This document shows positions 35,501 through 37,085 of a stretch of 42,742 bases of DNA, in pieces; the first letter of the stretch is position 1; each line of letters starts with the position of its first letter. The translations under genes were made by a program, and so were the position numbers. Origin of the DNA: an uncultured Clostridia bacterium (GTDB lineage Bacteria; Bacillota; Clostridia; TANB77; CAG-508); NCBI GenBank assembly GCA_947631185.1, contig CANRKJ010000021.1:1-42742 (forward strand), read 5' to 3'. The notes beneath the pieces are model-generated. The model was not told the origin of the DNA, ran no database searches, and saw only the letters and a list, made by a program, of their open reading frames with translations.

Positions 35501-37047
35501 GCTTGATTATTATCTAATCTCAAATATTCTTCATCTAGTTTTGTAGCAAAAAATGTATATGCAGAACGCTCACTCATTAACTTATTTGAAGAAGAAACAC
35601 CACTTCCATACAAAAATCCATTTTTATCTATCATAATATTTGAATTAGTGTATTGACCTTCTTGTAAACTTTCTATATTACCTAAAATTTGATTTCCAAC
35701 TTTTACTACAGGAGTTGCTACTACTTTGTTAGCTACAGTATAGTCACCTATTTGTCCATATGTATTTAATCCCCAGCCATAAACATTTCCACTAGAATCT
35801 AAAGCAAAGCTAGTTTCATTATTTGAGGCTATATCAACAATATTTCCAATAGGATTATTTGCTCCTAGTAAAACTTGTTGAGGAAAATTCTTTCTATAAC
35901 TTGCATTTGAACCATTAGTTGATGATGTATTAATACCTAAATTTCCAGAGCGATTTAATCCCCAACTCCAAACATTACCATAACTATCTAATGCAATACA
36001 TTGATTTTGTCCAGCATCAACTTTTTCAATATCTGTCAAATCAGATACTTTTGTTGGAACATATTTACTCAATAATTCATTATTACCAATTTGTCCATTT
36101 GTACCAAGTCCCCAGTTATAAACTGTTCCATCTTTCATTAAAGCAGAGCTAAATGTTCCACCACCAGAAACCTGTTTTACACCATTAAAATCACTAAGAT
36201 TTCCTTCTTCATCTAAAGTTTGAACTTTTACTGCATATATTCTCTTATATGCATCGCTTTTTGTCGAAGTTGAAGCGACATTAATACCCAATTGTCCATA
36301 TGTATTTAATCCCCAGCTCCAAACACTACCATCTTCAGAAACAGCTAACATGTGACAATCACCAGCAGAAATATTAACTATATTTGACAAACGATCTCCA
36401 TTTTCATCAACAACATAAACTGGCAACAATGCAGTTTCTGTTGTATTATTACCTAATTGTCCATATGTATTATCACCCCAAGCTAATACTGCTCCACCGT
36501 TTGTAAGAGCATAAGCAGATAATCTACCTGCTGTAATTTGTTTGATATTGTTCAATTCTCCATCACCTGTTACATTTAATACAGGTGTAGGATTTTGCGT
36601 ACTTCCATCTATGGTATTATTACCTAATTGACCATTTTGGTTATCACCCCAAGCTAATACAGACCCATTTTCTTTCAAAACGATTGCAAAGTTTTCGCCT
36701 GATGCAACTTGAGATTTTGTTTTATTATTAAGGGCATCCAAAGAAGCAGTAGCATTTATTGGTGTTACTGCATTATTAGCAAAAGTTGAAGATACTTCAC
36801 TAATTTCATTTGTTTTTAAATTTGACTCTTCAGTGTTTTCATAGTCATTTGTGGCAATTTCCTCATTTTTTTCAACTTCCAAAAATTGTTCATCACTCAC
36901 AAATTCTTTATTTTCTAATTCAAATCTTTGAACCATTCCGTTTTTATCTTTAAACACAGTTGATACACAAAACATTGCGAGTATCACTGCTGTTATTAAA
37001 AACATTCTCTTTCTCATTTTTCTCTTTAACTTTTTACTAAACTTCAT
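5527..37047 (-). CDS. Giant secreted RCC1/Big_2/cadherin-like/dockerin/M23 peptidase protein (about 10,506 aa)
   Basis: One open frame of 31.5 kb encodes a multidomain surface protein. Order (numbering from the 37047 ATG): basic segment and hydrophobic helix (MFLITAVILAMFCVSTVF, about 15-32), acidic linker, 17 modules of seven RCC1 blades plus a Big_2 domain (about 112-7955), 23 cadherin-like beta-sandwich repeats (about 7956-10160), a carboxypeptidase-regulatory-like beta domain (about 10160-10256), a dockerin-like pair (about 10257-10312), an acidic linker, and an M23/LytM endopeptidase (about 10368-10506). M23 enzymes cut peptide cross-links of peptidoglycan. The first in-frame ATG is 37065, but I prefer 37047: AAGGTAGGG lies 6 nt before it, and MKFSKKLKRKMRKRM then aligns with MKVSKKYKTKMMKRL of the downstream paralogue. 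There is no LPxTG or SLH signal, so anchoring is probably N-terminal or through the repeats. The frame has no interruption, so it is apparently under selection. The natural role, such as adhesion, wall remodelling or contact-dependent lysis, is unknown. Confidence 0.95.
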   Translation of the reverse strand: MKFSKKLKRKMRKRMFLITAVILAMFCVSTVFKDKNGMVQRFELENKEFVSDEQFLEVEKNEEIATNDYENTEESNLKTNEISEVSSTFANNAVTPINATASLDALNNKTKSQVASGENFAIVLKENGSVLAWGDNQNGQLGNNTIDGSTQNPTPVLNVTGDGELNNIKQITAGRLSAYALTNGGAVLAWGDNTYGQLGNNTTETALLPVYVVDENGDRLSNIVNISAGDCHMLAVSEDGSVWSWGLNTYGQLGINVASTSTKSDAYKRIYAVKVQTLDEEGNLSDFNGVKQVSGGGTFSSALMKDGTVYNWGLGTNGQIGNNELLSKYVPTKVSDLTDIEKVDAGQNQCIALDSYGNVWSWGLNRSGNLGINTSSTNGSNASYRKNFPQQVLLGANNPIGNIVDIASNNETSFALDSSGNVYGWGLNTYGQIGDYTVANKVVATPVVKVGNQILGNIESLQEGQYTNSNIMIDKNGFLYGSGVSSSNKLMSERSAYTFFATKLDEEYLRLDNNQAFVEVGKNIQLTPSFNNAFSTKNYIVPLSNVTYRSSNTDIATVENNGLVTAVSRGQVTIIAEIKDLGYVAESIINVVTSKATAIPVVESGTTFTAYLKEDGTVWTSGASSVGELGNGSTIAVNIPTQVKISSNEYLTGIRKISVGAQHVIALKDDGTVWAWGQNSSGQLGIGSNTISRYAVKVNNEDGSGYIDKIVDIACGIDFSLAVTSDGEVFGWGNAGNHALGINSTSTITYPTKMHDSYNVIQARGGTDTSWILKGDGTVWGAGLNSSGQLADGTTTTTRAELVEAIDANSEEILKGIVRIDSGVNHIIGLKEDKTAVAWGINSSGQFGVTTPTVLSKATNLTLGGDIEGEIVDIGSGPSSVFINVKKADGQTEIYASGLNTGGELSIGTSKTVKVFTQVKNENSAPIESILKLGDSKGTTYGFAFNDGSVGVTGLGTSGQHGDGTYVSTNLITKIEDASIYTDDMYEIGVGENKKIDIKFKPNFNLNIDNNLQSIGDLTYTSDDDGIANVSPDGEITGVSNGTTGIKVVDTKNNLETKVQVVVGERDLSNISKVVSGNSHTVLLKNNGTVWAWGDNTYGQLGDGTFEASTEKPVQVLSPDGKNPLTDVIDIASGLNYNLALLKSGEVVSWGQNNDGQLGNTSDNTSVPIYVVDLNNNKLSGVVDISAGQYFGVAVKADGTVWAWGLNSSYQLGINITTNYSYAVQVLDTAGKEYLTGIKEVSCSANSVSALSKEGTVIAWGAGTRGQIGNGATSTVKHPAKVKNLEGVKKIVSESDATIALKNDGTVWAWGYNTTYCLGDTTKNTRSTPVKVQLESTDEIVDIGAVFQSGYALDSKGIVYAWGLNTSGEVADNSNSTKTTPTIMERRYSKDLHLTDKVVKLQGDSSSSYTNYMIKEDGSILANGKCTNGQLLDGLSNKYKTRLYVEDVSPSYLEFEEKIAYIKLNQEKVLNVRVEENLNAFAKTPAIGNLTYKSTNTEVASVRNVNNSAVITPKKAGTTTIIVNDDLHQYRAQMTIYVIPNKPNIITSPMIVQGDNFTAVLKADGTVWTTGLNSKGVLGDGTTSSRSVFDQVKMEDGTYLNNIVRISAGKNHMLAVNTNGEVYSWGYNNYGQLGIGTSDDSYYPVKVLNTDGEGSLSNIIDVSAGQYHSVVLDKKGNVYAWGNGGSYRLGNYLTDSQYYPIKITDTFNVVKISAGEAYTMLLRGDGVAQATGLNTNGWLSKGDVAISYTPVECIGEENDGINRDVYDISAGNTHAMTLDEDNYLYAVGVGSSGQLSQNATTTNTTRPLKAKILKNDKLDDFTGVVSIYSGANTSFAITSDGKAYSCGANDSLQLGLGKNPEKVLIFTEVPDSTGTGKLNNVLYGTEGSSNKTNSGYILEDGSIWIAGIGLEGQLGNNSNLDHEYVVRAGDNSLKTDSCITLQKDSNKKIDIEFVNGLNVFDNNSSLGTLQYTSENDQVATVDNTGLVSGKRIGSTIIKIHDKNNNIDKSVYVTVTNSYGFTDSKIGSGLDFEVALKEDGTVWSWGNGASGRLGTGNTDTQNEPVQVLSPDGNGKLVDVVDIAVGMDSASALLSDGRVVSWGDNSNYNLGDGTNEFRATPVYVVDENGNQLKDIIKISRGNDFCLALSKNGEVYSWGYNKDGQLGDNSLSVRHFPVKVKDSTGHGYLQNIVDIKTGLYNSYALTEEGTIWVWGDGVEGQTGTGSTADAHIPKKAEIDKVAKISAGSHDILALTEDGKVYAWGWNKYGQLGNGDTASITSPTQPYFDDNTLVENVIDIGSAGAVSYVLTADNKVYASGLNVLGNLGDNTKVDKHKFVEVLGKYGGDISAKFVKLSVSCARDDDEVGNEYLIREDGSVYGLGRNSTSQLFGKNTVQLNSAKEMKTSYLEITDRVNYIKGKASIQLNTNVVQNFNMYAKTPIAGTLKWESSNPKVATVNNGLVTGVSEGQTTITVTDSKYGYKATSLVYVVRDVPNAITIPQSEQGENYTVVLKADGTVWAVGANNVGQCGLGYTSTYESILKQVMINSTTPLTNIVKISLGIDHNLALTNDGRVYAWGSNDDGQLGNNTNIESNYAREILNEYGTAPVTDIIDIGAGSSHSTLLTKSGDVYSCGNNTYGQLGDGTNNISNKIVKMAEMQNVVQISDEYYNTMMLCGDSTVWSVGYNTHGELGIGTASSSSQKFVRQVMNYQDPGVLHNITQIASGGYHCVALDSSKQAYAWGNGKDGQIGIGSVVSNNVRPVLIMDSDGMNGATGIAKVGASERSTFLLTDTNDVYATGENSKSQLAQKDNINDLINISKLYKEVYAGEDDAFIDGVINVPNSIGNINNTTLVKADGKVYVSGTGEHGQIGNNRFENVTVYTKMGVSKLIPEEEKIVLTVGQEHQLKTLISQGFNVYEDEVDKVDNIVYTSAIPSIAEVTAEGYVKAHSVGTTKITIEDKTNLWSATVFVEVVGNAEDKVQVQISSGETVSAMLKSDGTVLTWGTNNYGELGVGDFENHSGEQKVHNLENDNILSDVIQISVGANYVTALKNDGKVVAWGNNEYGQLGDKSNVNKSSPTYVLDSEGNPITDVVKISCGRVHTTMLKSDGTVWVCGNNGNGQLGQNNRTNSNYAVQVKDTTGKGYLYDISDITTLANTTLAVTNSGELYGWGYNAHGQIGNETRVSSSPYAVSLPKKSPNIKNISKIAGGYYSAMAILKDGTLYSWGLNRYGTLGIGVMNSSSSSSNYFKLQPQRVKLDETTFLDEVDDIIDISFANETAYALTKSGKLYGWGANEAGAIGNNTAKNSEYAKEIKSYYGEEFTEKIIALNSNKVFSINMFITEDGTLYGNGKRNGTAKGKILLSDRSSILTTVEPIKPDYIQIENRAIYIKQGDSRQLNVKVMERLNAYSSHIKLGNLKWTSSNEDVVKVENGMITSVGLGEATITVRDLENGYKTQAIVYSIQNKDNAIAVPDISQGDKFTVILKADGSVWATGNNSKGQLGDGTTVNRSKPVRVKVDSKTYLSDIVKISAGTEHVLALSRTGEVYAWGYNNVGQLGNDSTSTSTYAKKVLDSSGEKEITNIVDVSAGNEFSLLLTDEGYVYGFGRNAYGQLGTLNNSNKYIPTQMDNVYNAVKVEADAESSIIQIGNGMVESTGSNYYGTLGINATSRGSTAASQGRNYTSSVINPTCDGVLRDVVKISGGWVQNIALTSNGIAYVWGRNNVGQLGLSQSTSYYTAVPVAITLSEESGYSEDDIIDIGTSGYRTLIKVQNKNKEKTVLIAGQNNVGQLGTGDKVDSSVFVPIKDSKNEGIANDLDILANDAKSTNNSGYIDIDGDVWTVGSNESGQIGDDTNYNRNNIVQIGEISLIADEVIFTMRPEETKKISTQIEDSFNVYIKDLEMNKLTYNSMDESIATVSEDGVVKAKNIGSTIIKITDSTRDIQTAVLVKVIKNQEDIKYEPMVTGGDNHSVALRGNGTVWTWGDNTYGQLGNNTAIASEDPVQVLNTNADGVLDDVQMIASGANHVLALKGDGTVWAWGYNNHGQLGDNSQITKYTPVQVWGEDGQDYLSDIVYISANGDYSVAVNKRGEVYSWGYNGNGQLGDGTKVEKYIPVRVKANLSGVIDIACGYGHVVAVKADGSVWSWGLNNDYQLCDGTKSNKTIPVKATLSDGSYISDAIGVSTTNYSTNILKSDGTVIAVGLGTSGQLGNNQNVTKQYPEQVVNYDEVGNLSNIISIKSGANTTYALTRDGKVYSWGTSTYGELGNSYVGKNSSIPVQVKEVSGDNNLENILYIGTGTSHALVVENTGYVAVWGLNNKKQLGDPSGANYSTPVYIGFKVIATPKSVNLKVGEEQNISISMSSFNLFKDIDHSEREVTLSSLNPNVATVTPDGVIKGESMGVTKVIAQDTISSKITTIDVTVLDEDSAVTPKIVSGLNHSVALKADGTVWTWGYNGYGQLGDGTKTNSYVPKKIDIDDVVDVAAGSYFSLALKKDGTVWAWGYNDKGQLGQGDTKAYTVPTKVKGIDGTGYLTGVVKISASRHQWVGILNTSEVVGCGWNEYGALGDGTAKNRTTPVYMLNSNGIGNVTGVKDIAIGQCDTFILKEDGTVWGTGHNCNGQLGIKSKTTVRTIREIKGSDGTGTLNNIIDISTNSWYMLALDKDGHVWVSGTNKYGLGIGSTLTTTLPKMISNYVDSGLGSNSDSDPSEPRSEYLENIVSIEGGYYSSYAIDRDGHVYSWGYNKYGQLANGDQSNKNKPVQVLNENGDALLDNVMLATSSGSHTTFVKYDGTVWTVGYNANGELGDDDNINSKQVICISKAKLNVEPKVLKFSSRFGEKKKIDVSVTAGFNLLTNHVELGENEFSTLNEDVVAVDQEGMTISSGPGTTYIKVKNKDFTTAVKAIVPQDPGKTWPKIIGGAKHFVALKANGTVWTWGYNGNGQLGLGDKTTRTEPTQTGMDDVFDIAVGANFTAVLKNDGTVWVTGQNNYGQLGQNNTTTSTSFIPVYDESGTKYLSDVVAITAGDYFMAVLKSDGTVYAWGQNNYGQLGDSTTSTRKLPTRVRKVNNIIDITAGSNFLIMLDSDGTVWGTVCNTNGQLGIKNWTSSKFPVKMKDSSGNDDISDIVQIAAGVNYTILLNKEGKIYSTGYNKYGQLSQGDNTRRNLPVVALDENKQEITDVKYISARQYTASMIKKDGSAYTVGYNGYGQAGNGSVSQNKYYSKVLDTDLNNPFEKGILSGNANNTTAFADEMGRVYTAGYNGNGEIGDGSNSQSKHLILISKSYIEVDEPIVIMNKIGETHKIKAKMNMGFNILYDDLEGATYSYKSLNPNIASVDTKGEITAVKYGDARILVTNNETQSSAIIIVKILREGDIANPKVESGTDFSVALKSDGTVWAWGNNSRGQLGLGDTVNRKEPTKVKIEGVVDIVCGTQHVLYLKSDGTVWATGLNNYGQLGNNTTKNSLEPVQVQNLDKIIRISAGANHSLALNSNGTVYSWGYNAYGQLGDETTTRRSVPVQARRLDNIKEISAGHHGSMALDVDGNVYVFGYNKSGQLGLQTKENVSSPTHLQLEQPILDIDMGTNYSVLVSEKGNVFTFGVNGSGQLGNGTSKNSDKPVQVVLDEQQTPLENIEEVSAGVSHVLAKTSEGNVYAWGLDNTYQFGDESTKNKLYPVQVRYSGNGDEFEDVLTVSAGSTHSVIVKEDGTVWTAGKNNYGQLGDKSSIQRPAWVCISDITIDVDSHSITIKEGEEYETNAKLSVGFNLLYDNMTASDFVYVSKKEGVASVNTDGVITGVSRGKTKVGITETNTQKTVFVDVYVIKESDVTFPQVVTTEYTTVALKNDGTVWTWGLNDHGQLGLGDKENRVNPTKVNVDNIVKIAVSSNHTLLLAKDGTVWAFGDNTNGQLGQKDNTQYLAPVKVKDSTGTDVLKDIVDISTAYNVSIAVDSNGNVYTWGLNNYGQLGINSKKTQTLPVQVEGLPRIIKVEGGNRSVYALSAEGKVYSWGYNSNGQLGDGTNTTRIVPVLVEELSGVIDISASTTEQVLALDDNAHVWGWGYATLGALTDIGGSIPRQIQGMDDTRIKDISSISSGYYAGLAITDSENVLAWGTGGYGQLGNGTTDSRSVPDYVLEGIDTKLSDIFIAEMGKYYSIYAKTDGTVWATGYNAYGQLGNSSTETIKIPENISKEYLSVKELDMVFNTIGDSQPIHAEYSAGFNLFNDLKPADITYESEDSNIAQVDQSGNVTAIGIGKTYIDVVAGISKRRVEINVLKPEEVAPMDLQAGEKHTIGLKTNGTLWAFGDDTYGQLGDGRVKSVSVTEPQEVIIPEGVRFTKIAVGKNHTLALDTEGNVYGFGANTNGQLGLGNRINTGNIEKISGLENIVKIIADKNISMAIDKDGKLYIWGQGYTNKPARADFYMKAIDATSNLVLAENGTVWSLSDFSHKISGLTNIVEIASGESHDLALTADGIVYSFGNNSYGQLGSDDTQEYSIPVRIQNIPLAESIKAGQYNSYILTREGEVYSFGRNNSSSLGLDLTDEFISSPRLVESKQVQRISAGQNYAVYVKDDGSAYSWGLNSAGQLGHGDKENRNIPTLIGSVKIIKQDDWVTINEGGSYTINATLNNTFNLRQDILESSGFSYKTMNQKVAKANGSEITGVKNGITTAVIEHKDYGKSANISIEVLPEGRQSVIDVKNGNDFAVALKADGTIWTWGANQFGQLGLANNDNCNEPQKIELEERVKQIAVGDYHTVVLLESGNVITCGYNENGQLGNNTTSNTNTFEEVVDEFGEKVNNIARVSAKDNTTYLLDYNGEVYAFGNGFKKVATKIECEENITEIFGNYGITKDAEVIDLLDNEKIENLNDIIKVSAGENHTLFLTSNGTVYAMGQNANGQCGNGKKVTSVTPTQVNSSSGTSILTNVKDISAGDNFSMAVLDDGSVYTWGSNDNKKLGSEQQNDQILPRKNNFTSNGIIVSAGANVAMYVKENGKVYAWGKGDNGTLGNGKNKDSVEPVLVGAEDVVVNKNHIVLPMGQTDSLNAQVESFNLIKSVVTDEITYNSNDKSIVRVNSVTGDITPVAEGTTSITVSEDGSDNISIVQISVIREGTTVKPAVATVDSTQVVLKADGTVWTYGKNNYGELGDGTSDPDDELKQVSFGQNVKIVEIVAGENHVLALDENGTVWAWGRNNYYQLGSKITGSKKPVKVNLDEKIVKISAGYNQSFAITENNELYAWGLNSNGELGLGNYTEKITPTKVQKLKNVLDVKSGKTHTIIITTKGKVMATGNNSYGSLTGTEYKRNMFDETDVDDTIAYISSGEYHNLALSTGRKLYVWGYNAYGQLGIDSVHTITESQRITSIRDIQEISAGKSNSSVLTKDGTIYNTGLNNLGQLGNGTTDHSTVFTKLDTISDVITQASGNTYMMAIKEDGSVWAWGDYYHGLQDIRTKSKSYVPVKIGKEEFSVEDNDIAVNLDGTKQIEVIDEREFNVFKDMTQNSGYTYQSLNTDVADVSETGVVSGLKIGTTWVKVTDNSTGEVQIVTVRVVERDNNTAPIVGAGNDYAVVLKGDGSIWSFGYNSNGELGLSKLVSYNVPEPINVLKTYTDLVVGNRFALVLRNDGTVWSFGDNTYGQLGIGNRTLSRSPIMVNSLSNVKKISAGSKHAVALTEYGEVYTWGSNDSGQLGLGNTSTKDIPVRITIPETKIIDVYAGDKYTVLLDSKGRIYVFGNTDSILGKSYKTPTLVNNVYDVAKVACGKDLIVLTEDGDVVKVGATNTPIYEDDAVDIVSKNGNYMILNNQGQVYGFGENKNGQFGLQNKSTIDEPKLVSGESTVISIGTGANDTYYIEDSGLVYGCGLNTYGALGNSTNEDSDVYTLVGTQDFEVAPNPVLMSENDVQEFQVKSERFNVLKQDLRDINDFDWKIDDTAIAQVEGNAKIRALSKGETKLVVTENDTSAQKEVVVVVEEMDAQRINKIQVNGIDAELVGTRKYEVTIASDAKNARLLVTTNIDSDEISIDDGDNWAPKGTLIATIELPNNPTEITIKVKAENGTTFDYTLTIYKQSDIAELEHLDVNGINATPISSTEYTVVLNDDSEIDIGTVNAIAKSASAKVSIDGNVANVHQDQKEVSLEDSLVKTVPIQVIAESGKVVNYVLTIYKQSGINDLELLTVDGNKATKNNYTEYSYLVDKDATEVDVRAVALYSSAEVNINGLGEETKESTRKITLNKVGDTIVKILVSAEGIDQEYTLTIKRIVDGSSIGAIYVNGKEVTQNEDGDYETFIASLDQTAEVQVVPAFATSDVSILNYGSAIGTYTVDVDTPDLVNTYTIIISDPDDMEQTATYRLLIKKPSTDNTLKEIIIENDQMSVKATKDAKSNTYRAKIDKKYTDMTVTAIANYDLSEVEILPNDVYKLSKDSLDISFTGDDYTLTIKVKSQDGEEETYTLILERMSEDIRLEYVKVNDIYAELSKDEPDTYVATLETKEDDVHVIAKTVDDNAQVAINNNVYEISMVEKNISMDSKSVTAYINVKAENGTLKTYKLIIRELPDDTRVKSISVNGYEASLVEYTNKYQVKVPGTLAEYMVTATAEDSLADVRINTYDSAKGTTTQTVSKNTNSNITTATINITAQDGTNESYVLEIIVQESNTKLAYVKVDGAIIDVAEDGQYYVKVPNSTTEVNIEALADSNLAIVGIERDDGTSNYDSIIGTLTGNTTTFNIKVKAEDGTIDTYLLNVTKMSNNTDILHVFVDENEIFESDGKYVAVIGNNTSTNVEVQAVDDKSMVSIDGNKEKLHINTETINTTSEEKIVEIKITAEDGTEEIYELIIKRYSDDNSLLSIKADQIDDEQIIQTSENTYQMIVPIDWTQVNLTATTTHDEAFVKIEGNDFDKHETTHTVELQSGSTPTNVIITVRAENGTEKEYTLTIIKKYILKLESVIVNNESATYNEESGEYIAWIETDADISEVTATAVSAETLISVKDVEDIGTGSLKFSVNTEQEETVIKIKVSSPIEEDSVEYILRIIKKSDDTELDYVKVGEQFAIYDDDSGEYYVKVPLQDEAYDMEAKTTSPYADVNIAGNAFTKEINQYSLDMQDKTSTKVEVKVKAQNGKEQTYIVNINKVSSNNSLQLVTVDKKTIDEEDGVYTAYVKANLEEVELHIETAQEGAMIRLDDDEDKVHEVTKMIKMEKDVETIRVLVTAEDGSIANYIVYIVKESAETGVQSVTVNGKDTILIEKDDEEIYYITVESGVSDAEIRVEATSPLAYVDIASRGPSLGESTINYTLSDQKITEVTFTVTAQNGVDKKEYKLQIERISNNTDIEEIQVNKQVVTEEQYDEENKTYTVIIDDTINDSEIYVKTADPEASVKIDAEDYVKSQATVSVSTASEENVFEIRVMAEDGTVETRTLIIKKLSKDTTIIKLSVNGKVIEPDEDGKYKADVLESLLTATVDVEASSLEAQIMIDGELGPDRGEFVHDVDTTGKGREFKVPIKVIAEDENVQQDYELTINIISDNKELEYVKVNGTLLTEEEYDAESHTFRTFISASSENATIDIKAKSPYAKLSIDDTTNTETLSYPAVTENDVTYVYLTVVAEDNSSLVYKIELHKKSTDCDLLDLYSDDKYVEPEEYEDGEDRTYDYIIEVPEETTEVTLRAVANNEYATVKIGDETGNIWVSEREIQLENKTTEITITVIAQEGAPTNTYKVLIKQVSDNKDIQYVKVDNVDLKPEEYDEESKTYTRFIDASKQNVEIEIKAVDLYATIESGDHSAENLLKFTQALDEESDETIVQYTITAENGDSETYNIKLVKISDDNTLKEVYVDNKEAHMNDDGEYEAEVLETNEEALVKAITTNAYAEVQINELQVNVNETEETITLDKSKYTKVIITVTSKKGVEREYILNIKKVSPSTQINSVFVDDIECKNYDAVSKTYTAYIDSNATTSKVEVISSNPYAIIGLGTVTEEGRALDNIPIEKDETEVKISVTSEMGETEYYTLKLIKKSSDVTLALVEVNGVEIDYPYETEIKQDDTTALIHVRASSQFAEVKIGDDYPETYESTVKVPLKLSENTIVVPVVIVAQDGSKETYNITLKRISNDASIESITVNNDNVDLDSMEYVVKNVNMSDVVITTTNPKAKVQIDEEPSYEHIATTKVPTLSTTVLTITVTAPDGTVRIYTLTLFKKVTITGQLIYNNVSKQYTGNVMVYQTADIRPETAVDETTEVREVIDNVEINPDGSYELVLDPGVYDVVFTKPGYLKHRITNIDITDGLGAVLETKEILGGDVITSGYIEIDDLVAMNKNFGATITDDNRHFDLNEDGAINELDRNILKNNYDKQEESEVWVDPDAVVASEIATTDQVQIMSVEQEEISNPETEENVQDNEEEKTEDKLILPIKCNYVITSPYGYRVHPTTGEYKKHTGIDLSGDWHTEILAIADGEVTFAGVQNGFGNCVEIKHVVNGETIYSFYAHLSEIDVQVGQKVTQGQKIGLEGGAESDPNHGNSTGHHLHFEMRNASGYGNDIDPNSYYQF
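5530..5946 (-). other. M23 (LytM-type) zinc metallopeptidase domain of the giant protein
   Basis: The last 139 residues begin LPIKCNYVITSPYGYR, the usual entry to an M23 domain. The motif HTGID gives metal ligands H10395 and D10399, and GHHLHFE gives the HxH pair H10483/H10485 (numbering from 37047). All residues expected for an active Gly-Gly or peptidoglycan cross-link endopeptidase are present. It is the extreme C-terminal domain of a 10,500-residue protein whose membrane anchor is at the other end. Confidence 0.93.
6112..6279 (-). other. Dockerin-like calcium-binding pair in the giant protein
   Basis: Two EF-hand-like loops with helices: GDVITSGYIEIDDLVAMNKN and, about 20 residues on, FDLNEDGAINELDRNILKNN. 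The second loop keeps calcium ligands D, N, D and D at positions 1, 3, 5 and 12. The first has lost the usual ligands at 3 and 5 (I and S). The preceding segment (about 6280-6571; GSYELVLDPGVYDVVFTKPG) looks like a carboxypeptidase-regulatory or prealbumin-like beta fold, a common partner of such dockerins. In non-cellulosomal proteins this pair may stabilise a neighbouring domain or bind a cohesin; no cohesin is visible in this window. Confidence 0.75.
6571..13186 (-). repeat. Array of 23 cadherin-like beta-sandwich repeats in the giant protein
   Basis: Units of about 95 residues follow the pattern L-x-x-V-x-VNG, Y-x-V-x-I, A-x-V-x-I, then an ENGT-x-x-x-YTLTI-like end and the joint K-x-SDD. 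Unit starts include INKIQVNG, LEHLDVNG, LELLTVDG, LEYVKVND, VKSISVNG, LAYVKVDG, LEYVKVNG and IESITVNN. This matches the cadherin-like beta-sandwich family of bacterial surface proteins. It probably forms a stiff stalk between the RCC1 modules and the C-terminal dockerin and peptidase. The repeats have diverged well beyond recent duplication. Confidence 0.85.
13195..36712 (-). repeat. 17 modules of seven RCC1 blades plus one Big_2 domain
   Basis: I read through all modules and find seven RCC1-type blades in each, 119 in total, each group closed by a Big_2 Ig-like domain. Approximate Big_2 positions: 35250-35530, 33845-34115, 32430-32700, 30985-31235, 29585-29850, 28115-28390, 26660-26930, 25195-25460, 23785-24045, 22345-22610, 20945-21215, 19590-19865, 18245-18510, 17020-17285, 15770-16005, 14450-14705 and 13195-13460. 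Typical blade: DGTVWAWGxNxYGQLGxG, then a P-x-x-V strand and an ISAG-x-x-H/F turn. Blade 7 is recognisably different in every module, which suggests the whole propeller is the duplication unit. Modules 14, 15 and 17 each have two worn-down middle blades yet still count to seven. Confidence 0.88.
25190..36712 (-). repeat. Four copies of a two-propeller super-repeat (modules 1-8)
   Basis: Modules 1, 3, 5 and 7 share features absent from 2, 4, 6 and 8, and the reverse. Odd modules have PVYVVDENGN-like text after blade 2, a YLEI...YIK entry to Big_2, NAFAKTP-like text and a YGYKA end. Even modules have a YAVKVLN-like strand after blade 2, KKIDIxF before Big_2 and an IGTTxIKIxD core. The super-unit is about 2.85-2.92 kb. 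Modules 9-17 do not clearly continue the alternation. The array therefore grew by duplication of a pair of propellers. Confidence 0.75.
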
Positions 37048-37053
37048 TGGTTT

Positions 37054-37062
37054 CCCTACCTT
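37054..37062 (-). promoter_or_regulatory. Ribosome binding site that decides the giant gene's start
   Basis: AAGGTAGGG lies 6 nt upstream of the ATG at 37047. It would fall inside the coding region if translation began at 37065, which has only an A-rich leader before it. The homology of MKFSKKLKRK with the paralogue's MKVSKKYKTK also points to 37047. Confidence 0.7.
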
Positions 37063-37085
37063 CATTTTTTTTATTTATATATATA

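Noticed and set aside
5527-37047. Many plus-strand frames of 60-125 codons inside the giant gene, rich in Leu, His and Tyr
   Set aside because: They are antisense shadows of the repetitive AT-rich coding strand, without ribosome binding sites or recognisable domains.
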